DNA from: Fodinibacter sp963811825
Lineage (GTDB): Bacteria; Actinomycetota; Actinomycetes; Actinomycetales; Dermatophilaceae
Direction of reading: 5' to 3'
Length of the DNA: 64,000 nucleotides
Assembly (NCBI GenBank): GCA_963811825.1
Contig: CAWESS010000022.1
Span: 62,001 to 126,000, forward strand
A program made the position numbers and the translations under genes. Positions 1 to 7,590 of this stretch are shown piece by piece; within the stretch, counting starts at the first letter, position 1, and every line of letters begins with the position of its first letter. The notes under the pieces are model-generated. The model was given only the letters and a program-made list of their open reading frames with translations. It was not told where the DNA came from and made no database searches.

Positions 1-2
1 AG

Positions 3-113
3 CGCACGATCGAGGTCCCGACCCCGATCAAGACCACGGGTACGCACGAGGCCCTGATCCGCCTCCACCCCGAGGTGCGCGCGACCGTCGAGCTCGAGGT
101 CGTTGCCGGCTGA
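3..113 (+). CDS. rplI: 50S ribosomal protein L9, C-terminal end (partial)
   Basis: Only the last 36 codons lie in the window. The peptide contains PIKTTGTHEALIRLHPEV and ends in VELEVVAG, which matches the end of the L9 C-terminal domain, where a GxHxVxxxLHPEV segment is typical. L9 binds 23S rRNA domain V through its N-terminal domain, which is outside the window. A strong hairpin follows the stop, so this ends a transcription unit. L9 is normally followed by dnaB in actinobacteria; here radA follows, which suggests a local rearrangement. The call rests on a short peptide. Confidence 0.7.
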   Translation, partial: RTIEVPTPIKTTGTHEALIRLHPEVRATVELEVVAG

Positions 114-149
114 CGCCAGCTCACCCTCGCCGCACCCGTGCGGCACGCT

Positions 150-183
150 ACGAAGCCCCGGTCCACCTGGTCCGGGGCTTCGT
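150..183 (+). terminator. Rho-independent-like terminator after the L9 gene
   Basis: A perfect 12-bp stem (acgaagccccgg at 150-161 with ccggggcttcgt at 172-183) encloses a 10-nt loop. There is no clear T tract, as is common in high-GC actinobacteria. It separates the L9 tail from radA and argues against any radA start upstream of it. Confidence 0.75.
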
Positions 184-222
184 CGTGTCCGGATGTCGGG
201 GGCGCGGCATACCGTATGCCGC

Positions 223-1629
223 ATGGCCGCCACCGCATCACGACGCACCTCCCGCTCCGCAGCCGCCTACCGGTGCACGGAGTGTGGCTGGCAGGCCGTG
301 AAGTGGGTGGGCCGCTGCGGTGAGTGCCAGGCGTGGGGCACCGTTGCCGAGGTCGGGGCCGTCACGGCCCGCACGACCGCGGCCGCGGCGGTGGAGCGAC
401 CGGCGATCCCGATCGGCGAGGTCGACGTCCGGCGCGCCGTCGCCCGCCCGACGGGTGTGCCGGAGTTCGACCGGGTCCTCGGGGGCGGCATCGTTCCCGG
501 TGCCGTGGTCCTCGTCGCCGGCGAACCCGGCATCGGCAAGTCCACGCTGCTCCTCGACGTCGCCGCTCGGGCCGCCCGCTCGGGTGAGCACGGTGACCGC
601 AAGGTGCTCTACGTCAGCGGCGAGGAGTCCTCGGCCCAGGTGCGCACCCGGGCCGAGCGCATCGAGGCCATGGCACGCTCGCTCTACCTCGCGAGCGAGA
701 CCGACCTCGCAACGGTGCTCGGCCAGATCGACGCGCTCGAGCCCGAGCTCGTCATCATCGACTCGGTCCAGACGATCAGCAGCGCCGAGGTCGAGGGGTC
801 GGCAGGCAACGTCTCCCAGGTGCGCGAGGTGGCCGCCTCCCTCATCCAGGTGGCCAAGGCTCGGGGTATCGCCGTGCTCCTCGTCGGACACGTCACGAAG
901 GACGGCTCGATCGCCGGGCCGCGGGTGCTCGAGCACCTCGTCGACGTCGTCGTGCAGTTCGAGGGTGACCGCCACTCGCGGCTGCGGCTGGTGCGCGCAG
1001 CGAAGAACCGTTTCGGCCCGACCGACGAGGTGGGCTGCTTCGACCTGTCCGACGTCGGCATCGTCGGGCTCGCCGACCCGAGCGCCCTGTTCCTGTCCGG
1101 TCGCACCGCTGCCGTGCCGGGCACCTGCGTCACCGTGACCCTCGAGGGTCGGCGCCCGCTCGTGACCGAGGTCCAGGCCCTCGTCACGACGTCGACCCTG
1201 TCCACCCCGCGGCGGGCGACGAGCGGCCTCGACACCGCTCGGGTCAACATGATCCTGGCCGTGCTCGACAAGCGAGCCTCGGCACCGATCGGCGGCAGCG
1301 ACGCCTACCTGTCCACCGTGGGTGGCGTGCGCATCACCGAGCCGGCGGCCGACCTGGCCATCACCCTCGCCCTCGCCGGAGCCATCACCGACCAGCCCCT
1401 GCCCCACGGCACGATCGCCTTTGGTGAGGTCGGGCTGGCCGGCGAGATCCGACCCGTCACCGGCGCGCACCGACGGTTGGCCGAGGCCGCGAGGCTGGGG
1501 TTCACCCGAGCCGTGGTGCCGCCCGGCGTCGTCGGTGCCGGCCCGGTTCCGGACGTCCTGCGCATCGTGGAGGCAGCCACCGTGAGCGAAGCCGTCGGGC
1601 GCGGCCTGTACGACGGCGTGTCGCGCTGA
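223..1629 (+). CDS. radA: DNA repair protein RadA
   Basis: RadA is a RecA-like ATPase that helps process branched recombination intermediates. In the 468-residue product a C4 zinc finger (Cys18, 21, 32, 35) is followed by a Walker A motif GEPGIGKST (residues 100-108), the RadA signature KNRFG (261-265) and a C-terminal Lon-protease-like domain. The frame is open further upstream but runs through the preceding terminator hairpin, so the ATG at 223 just before MAATASRRT is preferred; no good ribosome binding site is visible. A 7-bp inverted repeat ggcatac/gtatgcc (206-220) abuts the start. disA follows after 150 bp, a pairing widespread in actinobacteria. Confidence 0.93.
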   Translation: MAATASRRTSRSAAAYRCTECGWQAVKWVGRCGECQAWGTVAEVGAVTARTTAAAAVERPAIPIGEVDVRRAVARPTGVPEFDRVLGGGIVPGAVVLVAGEPGIGKSTLLLDVAARAARSGEHGDRKVLYVSGEESSAQVRTRAERIEAMARSLYLASETDLATVLGQIDALEPELVIIDSVQTISSAEVEGSAGNVSQVREVAASLIQVAKARGIAVLLVGHVTKDGSIAGPRVLEHLVDVVVQFEGDRHSRLRLVRAAKNRFGPTDEVGCFDLSDVGIVGLADPSALFLSGRTAAVPGTCVTVTLEGRRPLVTEVQALVTTSTLSTPRRATSGLDTARVNMILAVLDKRASAPIGGSDAYLSTVGGVRITEPAADLAITLALAGAITDQPLPHGTIAFGEVGLAGEIRPVTGAHRRLAEAARLGFTRAVVPPGVVGAGPVPDVLRIVEAATVSEAVGRGLYDGVSR

Positions 1630-1779
1630 CCCGAATCCTCGACGCTGCGGCTGCCGTGAGGGCCGGAGCCCACCCCCGGCGATGGTCATCCCGCGCGGTA
1701 TCCGGCCCGTGGCCGATAGGATGCGCCCAGTGGCCGCGGACCTGCGTCGGCCCGGGGCCAAGGATCCGGAGGAGTCGCC

Positions 1780-2862
1780 GTGCCGACGCAGCTGCCTGAA
1801 GAGGAGCTGCTGCGCGCCACTCTCGCGGCCGTGGCCCCCGGCACCGAGCTGCGCGACGGCCTGGAGCGCATCCTGCGTGGCCGCACCGGCGCGCTCATCG
1901 TCCTCGGCAACGACAAGGTCGTCGAGTCGCTCGCCACCGGCGGCTTCCCGCTCGACATCGAGTTCTCGGCCACCCGCCTGCGCGAGCTGGCCAAGATGGA
2001 CGGCGGGATCGTCTGCGACCGTGACGTCACCCGCATCCTGCGTGCGGCGACGCAGCTGGTGCCTGACCCGAGCATCGAGACCAGCGAGTCCGGCACCCGT
2101 CACCGCACCGCTGAGCGGGTGGCGAAGCAGACCGGCTACCCCGTGGTCTCGGTCAGCCAGTCGATGCGCATCATCGCCCTGTACGTCGCGGGCCGCCGGG
2201 TCGTGCTCGAGGACTCCAGCGCGATCCTGTCGCGCGCCAACCAGGCCCTGCAGACCCTCGAGCGCTACAAGTCCCGCCTCGACGAGGTCACCGGCACGTT
2301 GTCCGCGCTCGAGATCGAGGACCTCGTCACCGTCCGCGACGTCGCGAACGTCCTGCAGCGCCTGGAGATGGTGCGCCGGATCAAGGACGAGATCGCCGAG
2401 TACGTCGTCCAGCTCGGCACGGACGGCCGCCTGCTGAGCCTGCAGCTCGAGGAGCTCACCGGGGGGCTGTCGGACGACCTCGGTCTCGTGATCCGCGACT
2501 ACCTCCCGGAGACGCGGGCGAGCCTCACGCTCGACGACGCCATCGCCAACCTCGAGGCCATCGACTCCACCGAGCTGCTCGACCCCTCGGCCGGGGCCCG
2601 GGCGATCGGTTTCACGATCGTCGGTGACTCCCTCGACTCCTCGGTCAGCCCGCTCGGGCACCGGCTGCTCTCGAAGGTGCCACGCCTGCCGGGGGCGATC
2701 GTCGACCGGCTCGTCGCCCACTTCGGCAGCCTCCAGAAGCTGCTGGCGGCCAACATCGACGACCTCATGGACGTCGAGGGCGTCGGCGAGGGCCGTGCCC
2801 GACTCGTGCGCGAGGGCCTGTCGCGCCTCGCCGAGTCGAGCATCCTCGAGCGCTACGTCTGA
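1780..2862 (+). CDS. disA: DNA integrity scanning protein DisA, diadenylate cyclase
   Basis: DisA makes cyclic di-AMP from two ATP and stops when it meets branched DNA. The 360-residue product has the N-terminal DAC domain (about 1-145), a helical linker and a C-terminal HhH DNA-binding domain (VEGVGEGRARLVREGL near the end). The second catalytic motif RHR (107-109) is intact within SESGTRHRTAERVAKQTG. The first motif, normally DGA, reads DGG (74-76). The GTG start at 1780 is chosen because ggaggag lies 6 nt upstream. The gene lies between radA and mutY, consistent with a DNA-damage role. Confidence 0.93.
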   Translation: MPTQLPEEELLRATLAAVAPGTELRDGLERILRGRTGALIVLGNDKVVESLATGGFPLDIEFSATRLRELAKMDGGIVCDRDVTRILRAATQLVPDPSIETSESGTRHRTAERVAKQTGYPVVSVSQSMRIIALYVAGRRVVLEDSSAILSRANQALQTLERYKSRLDEVTGTLSALEIEDLVTVRDVANVLQRLEMVRRIKDEIAEYVVQLGTDGRLLSLQLEELTGGLSDDLGLVIRDYLPETRASLTLDDAIANLEAIDSTELLDPSAGARAIGFTIVGDSLDSSVSPLGHRLLSKVPRLPGAIVDRLVAHFGSLQKLLAANIDDLMDVEGVGEGRARLVREGLSRLAESSILERYV

Positions 2863-2881
2863 CCACCCCGTCGCTACTCGC

Positions 2882-3791
2882 GTGTCCGTGTCCTCCGTCG
2901 GCGTGACCGCCGAGGCACCTGCCGCCGTCCTGCACGACCTCGTGCTGGGCTGGTACGCCGACCATGCCCGGCCGCTGCCGTGGCGGGCAGCGTCCACCAC
3001 CCCGTGGGGGGTGTTCGTCTCCGAGGTGATGGCGCAGCAGACACCGGTGGCCCGGGTGGCGCCGGTGTGGCGGGACTGGATGCAGCGGTGGCCGACCCCG
3101 GCGGACCTGGCCGCCGAGCCTCCCGGCGAGGTCATCCGCGCGTGGGGCCGCCTGGGCTATCCGCGCCGGGCGCTGCGCCTGCGGGAAGCGGCCGTGGCGA
3201 TGGTCGAGCTGCCACGAGGGGCAGGTGCCCTCCGACGAGGCAGCCCTGCTCGCGCTGCCGGGGGTGGGCGCGTACACCGCGGCCGCGGTGGCGGCCTTCG
3301 CGTTCGGTCGCCGCACCACGGTGGTCGACACCAACGTGCGGCGGGTGCTGGTGCGGGTCGTCGAGGGGCGCGAGCACGCCGCCCCCGCACTCACGGCCGC
3401 GGAGTCCGCGCTCGCGGCATCCCTCGTGCCGGTCGAAGCAGCTGCTGCGGCGACCTGGAACGTCGCGGTGATGGAGCTCGGGGCGCTCGTGTGCCGAGCC
3501 CGCGGACCTCTGTGCGACGAGTGCCCACTGCTCGAGCGCTGCGCCTGGGTTCGCGCGGGGCGGCCGGCCCACGACGGGCCGGTCCGACGTGGCCAGGCGT
3601 GGCACGGCACCGACCGTCAGGTGCGGGGAGCGGTGCTCCAGCTGCTGCGCGACGCCCCTCGTGCGCTGACGCGAGCTGCGCTCGCCGCGGCAGGGCCGGA
3701 TGCCGGTCAGCTCGACCGCTGCATCGCCTCCCTCGTCGAGGACGGCCTCATCGAGCCGACGGGGCGCGGGCGCTACCGCCTGCCCACCTGA
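2882..3791 (+). CDS. mutY: A/G-specific adenine glycosylase MutY (frameshifted)
   Basis: MutY removes adenine opposite 8-oxoguanine. The N-terminal half reads in one frame (PLPWR, then SEVMAQQTPVARV with the catalytic Glu near residue 48) up to about position 3210. The rest continues one base out: HhH motif LPGVGAYTAAAV, VDTNVRRVL with the catalytic Asp, and the iron-sulfur cysteines C-x6-C-x2-C-x5-C in CRARGPLCDECPLLERC. One extra base in gtcgagctgccacgag explains the break. Total length, about 303 residues, is normal for short actinobacterial MutY. The start is one of several GTG codons (2882, 2888, 2903) just after disA. Confidence 0.85.
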
Positions 3792-3850
3792 TCGGGCGGT
3801 TCGAGGGCTGGAAACCCTGTGGCGCGCGATCGCTGTGGCGTCACACTGGG

Positions 3851-4474
3851 GTGCATGAGCGCCACGACGTCCACCCCACCCGGCATCCCACCACGCAGGG
3901 CACCGCACCCACCGCATCCCCGAGGAGCTGCACGGCCTTCCTCCCCGAGCTGCTGGCCGCCCCGAGGGACGTCGGCACGCTCGAGCTCATCGTGAGCCGG
4001 CCGGCACCCGGTGAGCGCGAGGTTCTCGACGAGGGGGAGCTCGACCTCGTCGTCGGTCTCGTCGGAGACAGCTGGGCGCAGCGCGACAGCAGCCGAGCTG
4101 CGGACGGCAGCCTGGACCTGGACACGCAGCTCAACGTGATGAGCGCTCGGATGGTCGGCTTCCTCGCCGTCGACCCGCAGCGCCGCGCGCTCGCGGGGGA
4201 CCAGCTCTACCTCGACCTCGACCTGTCACACGACAACCTGCCTGCCGGGTCACTCGTGACCATCGGCGACCCGCAGGTGCGAGGAGCAGTCATCGAGGTC
4301 ACGCAGAAGCCCCACACCGGGTGCGCCAAGTTCGTCGAGCGGTTCGGCGCCGAGGCGATGCGGTTCGTCAACGGCCGGGTCGGGCGCCCGATGCGGCTGC
4401 GTGGGCTCAACGCCCGTGTCGTCACGCCGGGGCGCATCCGCCCGGGCGACCCCGTCACCGTCACCCGCCCGTAG
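3851..4474 (+). CDS. MOSC domain-containing protein
   Basis: The product (about 207 residues) contains GTLELIVSRPAPGEREVL, VGLVGDSW, then GDQLYLDLDLSHDNLPAGS and HTGCAKFVERFG, a pattern seen in stand-alone MOSC domain proteins. MOSC domains are sulfur-carrier folds related to molybdenum cofactor sulfurase; the Cys of HTGCAKF would be the persulfide site. The substrate of this subgroup is unknown. The start is uncertain: the GTG at 3851 is in frame and keeps the conserved HPTT segment, but no clear ribosome binding site is seen. It converges on the LVIVD gene across a shared terminator. Confidence 0.75.
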   Translation: MHERHDVHPTRHPTTQGTAPTASPRSCTAFLPELLAAPRDVGTLELIVSRPAPGEREVLDEGELDLVVGLVGDSWAQRDSSRAADGSLDLDTQLNVMSARMVGFLAVDPQRRALAGDQLYLDLDLSHDNLPAGSLVTIGDPQVRGAVIEVTQKPHTGCAKFVERFGAEAMRFVNGRVGRPMRLRGLNARVVTPGRIRPGDPVTVTRP

Positions 4475-4504
4475 CCGAGGCTGGACAGTCGGACGCGGCA
4501 CGCG

Positions 4505-4538
4505 GAACGGCCCACCCCCGGCAGGGGGTGGGCCGTTC
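4505..4538. terminator. Bidirectional terminator between converging genes
   Basis: A perfect 15-bp stem (4505-4519 with 4524-4538) and a 4-nt loop ggca lie between the stop of the plus-strand MOSC gene and the stop of the minus-strand LVIVD gene. Confidence 0.85.
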
Positions 4539-4567
4539 ACTGTGGTGCGGTTCCCGTCAGGCGCTGG

Positions 4568-5948
4568 TCACTTGCCGGGCTTGATGGGGTAGACCGGCTG
4601 GGTCTGGGCGTTGAACTCGGCCAGGCGGACCGAGTTGGCCTTGCGCAGCGTCGGGTCCTTGAGCATGAGGACGTCCAGGCCCTTGGTGATGTCCGAGCTG
4701 TAGACGAACCCGTTGTAGTAGTACGACGACCACGTGCCACCGAGGGAGGTCGGGGACAGCGGGCCGCGCTCGAAGTAGTCGAGCTCCTTCGGGTTGGTCG
4801 GAGTCGGTGAACTCCCACAGCGAGGTGCCGCCCTGGTACCAGGACTGGACCATGACGTCGCGACCGTTGACCGGGATGATCGACCCGTTGTGCGCGACGC
4901 AGTTCTCGGTGCTGTTCTGGTGGCGGGCGATCTTGAAGTACGACTTGAAGGTCAGCTCGTTGCCGGCGGACAGGTCGTAGATCGCGTTCGCGCACGCGGT
5001 TGGGGCCGATCTGGCGTTGCAGGTCGCGCCCGCGCCGCCGCCGAGCTCGTCGGTGAAGACGACCTTGGTGCCGTCGCTGTTGAACGTCGCCGAGTGCCAG
5101 AACGCGAAGTTCGTGTCACGCACCGTCTCGATGACCTTCGGGGCCTCCGGGTTGGAGATGTCCATGATGACGCCGTCACCCATGCACGCGCCGGCAGCGA
5201 TCTTCTTGCTGGGGAAGGCGGTGATGTCGTGGCAGCCGGAGGTGTTGGTGTTGCCACCCTCCGGGAACAGGACCGGCTCCGCGATGACACTCGCGGCCGT
5301 CGGGTTGCCGTGCGGCACCTTGACGATCGAGATCAGGTCGTGCGGGCGCTGGCAGTCGACGGCAGTGCCCGACGGGCCGTAGCTCGAGACGTACAGGTAG
5401 TCGGCGTCCGCACCCGGCACCACGGTGTGGGTGTGCGAGCCGCACTTGGTCTCGACCGACTTGATGTACTTCGGGTTGGTCTCGTCGGAGATGTCGAAGA
5501 TCTTCATGCCCTCCCACGAGGACTTGACGGTCGTCGGACCGGAGGTGCTGGCGCAGCTGTCGTCGGTGCGCGAGGAGTCGGTGGACAGGTAGACGAGGTC
5601 GCCACGGACGCTGATGTCGTTCTGCGAGCCGGGGCAGTTCACCTGGGCGATCACCTCGGGGGCACCCGCCTCGGAGATGTCGTAGATGGCGAAGCCGTTG
5701 TAGTTGCCGACGTAGGCCCGGTCGCCCTGGAAGGCGAGGTCGGTGCCGAACGCACCGGGGAGGGCGAAGGTGCCGGCGAGCGGGGTGTTGCTCATGTGCT
5801 TGATGTTCTTGCTGTAGCCGATCTGGTCAGGCGCCAGAGCGGTGCCGGAGACGTTGAGCCCGTCTCCCGCGGATGCGGCGCTCACACCTCCGAGAGCCAC
5901 CATCAAGGTTCCCGCGGCTGCAACCGCGAGAAGTCGAGTTCGCTTCAT
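4568..5948 (-). CDS. Secreted LVIVD repeat-containing protein (frameshifted near the C-terminus)
   Basis: The product starts with a signal peptide (KRTRLL, a hydrophobic stretch, then ASAGD) and contains several beta-propeller-like LVIVD blades such as GFAIYDISEAGAPEVI, GMKIFDISDETNPKYI and GVIMDISNPEAPKVI. Paired cysteines suggest an extracytoplasmic location. Function in the family is unknown; the repeats resemble surface propellers. After EFTDSD (about 4800) the frame breaks; with one base removed it continues NPKELDYFERGPLSP and ends QPVYPIKPGK at 4568. The ATG at 5948 has a GAGG 6 nt upstream. It is divergent from the DUF305 lipoprotein gene. Confidence 0.8.
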
Positions 5949-6011
5949 TTCCACCTCGTTCTACTGGGCCGGGTCGGCTTCCAGTGGTCGACGGAGCGCC
6001 CGGTAAGGGGT

Positions 6012-6030
6012 GTGGGTGAGGGTCACCTTG
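6012..6030. promoter_or_regulatory. Possible metal-regulator operator in the LVIVD/DUF305 divergent promoter
   Basis: The palindrome ggtga-ggg-tcacc (6015-6027) within gtgggtgagggtcacctt resembles, imperfectly, the DtxR/IdeR iron box TTAGGTTAGCCTAACCTAA. It lies in the shared upstream region of two exported-protein genes. The assignment to iron control is only a suggestion from this resemblance. Confidence 0.3.
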
Positions 6031-6105
6031 CCCTATCGGAGACGACTTTGGATAGATCGGCACACAAAAGTTTGTTTTGGCTTCGGCCGGGTTACAGTGT
6101 CGCGC

Positions 6106-6815
6106 GTGACGAGCCCTCGCCCCCGCCCCGCCGCCCACCGAGCACGCCGGATGGCCGCGACAGGCCTGGTCGCCGTCACCCTCGCGGTCACGCTCGGCGC
6201 GTGCACGAGCGAGGACGGCTCCGGGGCCGTGGTGACGGCGCCGGCGCCGAGCATCCCGGTGCTGCAGCCCGGAACCCCGGGCGAGCCGAACGCGACGATC
6301 ACCGGCTCCGCCGCGGCCCCGACGGCGACGGTGAGCATCCTGCCCACCGACGAGCGGTTCCTCAGCGAGATGATCGTCCACCACGCGCAGGCGCTCGTCA
6401 TGGTGGATGCCGTCCTGAGCGACCTCGAGGACACCGAGGTGGCCGGCATCGCCTCGCGCATCGGCGACGAGCAGCGCCCCGAGATCGACGCCATGGCGAG
6501 GTACCTCGAGGAACACGGTGCCGACGTCCCCCCGGAGGCCACCAACCCCAACCTCACCGACCACGGCTCCCACTCGATGCCGGGCATGGCCACCGAGGCC
6601 GAGGTGGCCCGGCTGGCCGCCGCGACGGGCACCGAGGCCGACCGGCTCTTCCTCACGCTGATGATCCGTCACCACGAGGGAGCCCTCAGCATGGTCGAGG
6701 AGCACCGTCGGTGAACCCGATGGACGAGCGCGTCGAGGAGACCGCCAACGACATCTCGGTGACCCAGACCAAGCAGATCGTGCAGATGAAGGAGATGCTC
6801 GAGCGCCTGTCCTGA
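6106..6815 (+). CDS. DUF305 family lipoprotein (3' frameshift)
   Basis: A lipoprotein signal ends in a lipobox LGAC. The mature part has the duplicated DUF305 signature MIVHHAQALVM and, in the second half, LMIRHHEGALSMVEEH; DUF305 proteins are ferritin-like helical bundles often linked with copper. The frame stops at 6714 just after VEEHRR, but the expected C-terminal continuation DERVEETANDISVTQTKQI reads in another frame to 6815, so one base is probably missing near 6708. The start is GTG 6106 (GTG 6097 also possible). Confidence 0.8.
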
Positions 6816-6838
6816 CCCGCGCTGGTGCCGACGACAGG

Positions 6839-7372
6839 CTACAGGACGCGCAGCATCCGGGTGTTGCCCAGGGTGTTGGGCTTGACCCGCTCGAGGTCCA
6901 GGAACTCGGCGACGCCCTCGTCATAGCTGCGCAGCAGCTCGGCGTACACCTGGGGGTCGACCGCCTGACCCTCGATGGGCTCGAACCCGTGGCGACCGAA
7001 GAAGGTGGTCTCGAAGGTCAGGCAGAACAGTCGGCTGAGGCCGAGGTCACGCGCCCGTTCGACGAGCCGTTCGAGCACGGCCGTCCCGACGCCGGTGCCC
7101 AGGGCGGACGCATCGACGGCGAGGGTGCGCACCTCCCCGAGGTCCTCCCACAACACGTGCAGCGCGCCGCACCCGACGACCTGCCCGCCGACCTCTGCGA
7201 CGACGAAGTCGGACACCGACTCGTAGTAGGCCACGGCCTCCTTGTTCAGCAGCACCCGGCGCTCGGCCAGCGGGGCGACGAGGGCACGGATGGCGCGCAC
7301 GTCGCTGGTGCGAGCTGCGCGAACCAGGGCCGGAGCGGCCGGTGCGGTGGGGCTGAGGTCGTCGGTCGGCAC
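6839..7372 (-). CDS. GNAT family amino-acid N-acetyltransferase, ArgA-like
   Basis: About 177 residues of a GNAT fold: VRAARTSDVRAIRALVAP, the acceptor-side KEAVAYYESVSDFVVAE, the beta-4 strand EVRTLAVD and the acetyl-CoA loop GTGVGTAVLERLVE, then FYGR-like FFGRHGFEPI. This arrangement matches the short actinobacterial ArgA proteins that acetylate glutamate or glutamine for arginine synthesis, but other substrates cannot be excluded. The frame is open to 7501; GTG 7372 is preferred because homology begins just after it and the upstream stretch overlaps the clpC terminator. Confidence 0.75.
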   Translation of the reverse strand: MPTDDLSPTAPAAPALVRAARTSDVRAIRALVAPLAERRVLLNKEAVAYYESVSDFVVAEVGGQVVGCGALHVLWEDLGEVRTLAVDASALGTGVGTAVLERLVERARDLGLSRLFCLTFETTFFGRHGFEPIEGQAVDPQVYAELLRSYDEGVAEFLDLERVKPNTLGNTRMLRVL

Positions 7373-7428
7373 GAGGGGAGCGTAGCCGCCTCGGGGTGGT
7401 GCGGCGGGCGACGGCATCCGGACATGGC

Positions 7429-7464
7429 GGCGGCCCGCCACCGCAGGGGTGGAGGCGGGCCGCC
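7429..7464 (-). terminator. Terminator-like hairpin downstream of clpC
   Basis: Arms ggcggcccgcc (7429-7439) and ggcgggccgcc (7454-7464) form an 11-bp perfect stem with a 14-nt loop that can pair further. It lies about 125 bp after the clpC stop; the gap between clpC and the GNAT gene holds nothing else recognisable. Confidence 0.6.
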
Positions 7465-7590
7465 TGTGCAAGGAGTCCCCGGAGGCCCTCGCACTACTCA
7501 AGTGTGTGTCACTGACTGCTGCCGTTGGGTATAGGGATGTTCAAGTCTTGGTCAGATCTCTCTCATCTCGACGGCTGCCCAGCGACCTCC

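Noticed and set aside
206..220. Inverted repeat ggcatac/gtatgcc as a radA operator
   Set aside because: Short, and the half-site resembles the very common ggcat/atgcc words of this genome; it does not match the actinobacterial SOS box.
238..3135. A 965-codon open frame on the minus strand opposite radA and disA
   Set aside because: Same cause; both plus-strand genes have full family motifs and the antisense product is repetitive Asp/Gly/Arg sequence.
2624..4474. One long protein joining disA tail, mutY and MOSC
   Set aside because: The frame only stays open through mutY because of the frameshift; MutY and MOSC motifs are in separate genes with a stop between them in the correct frame.
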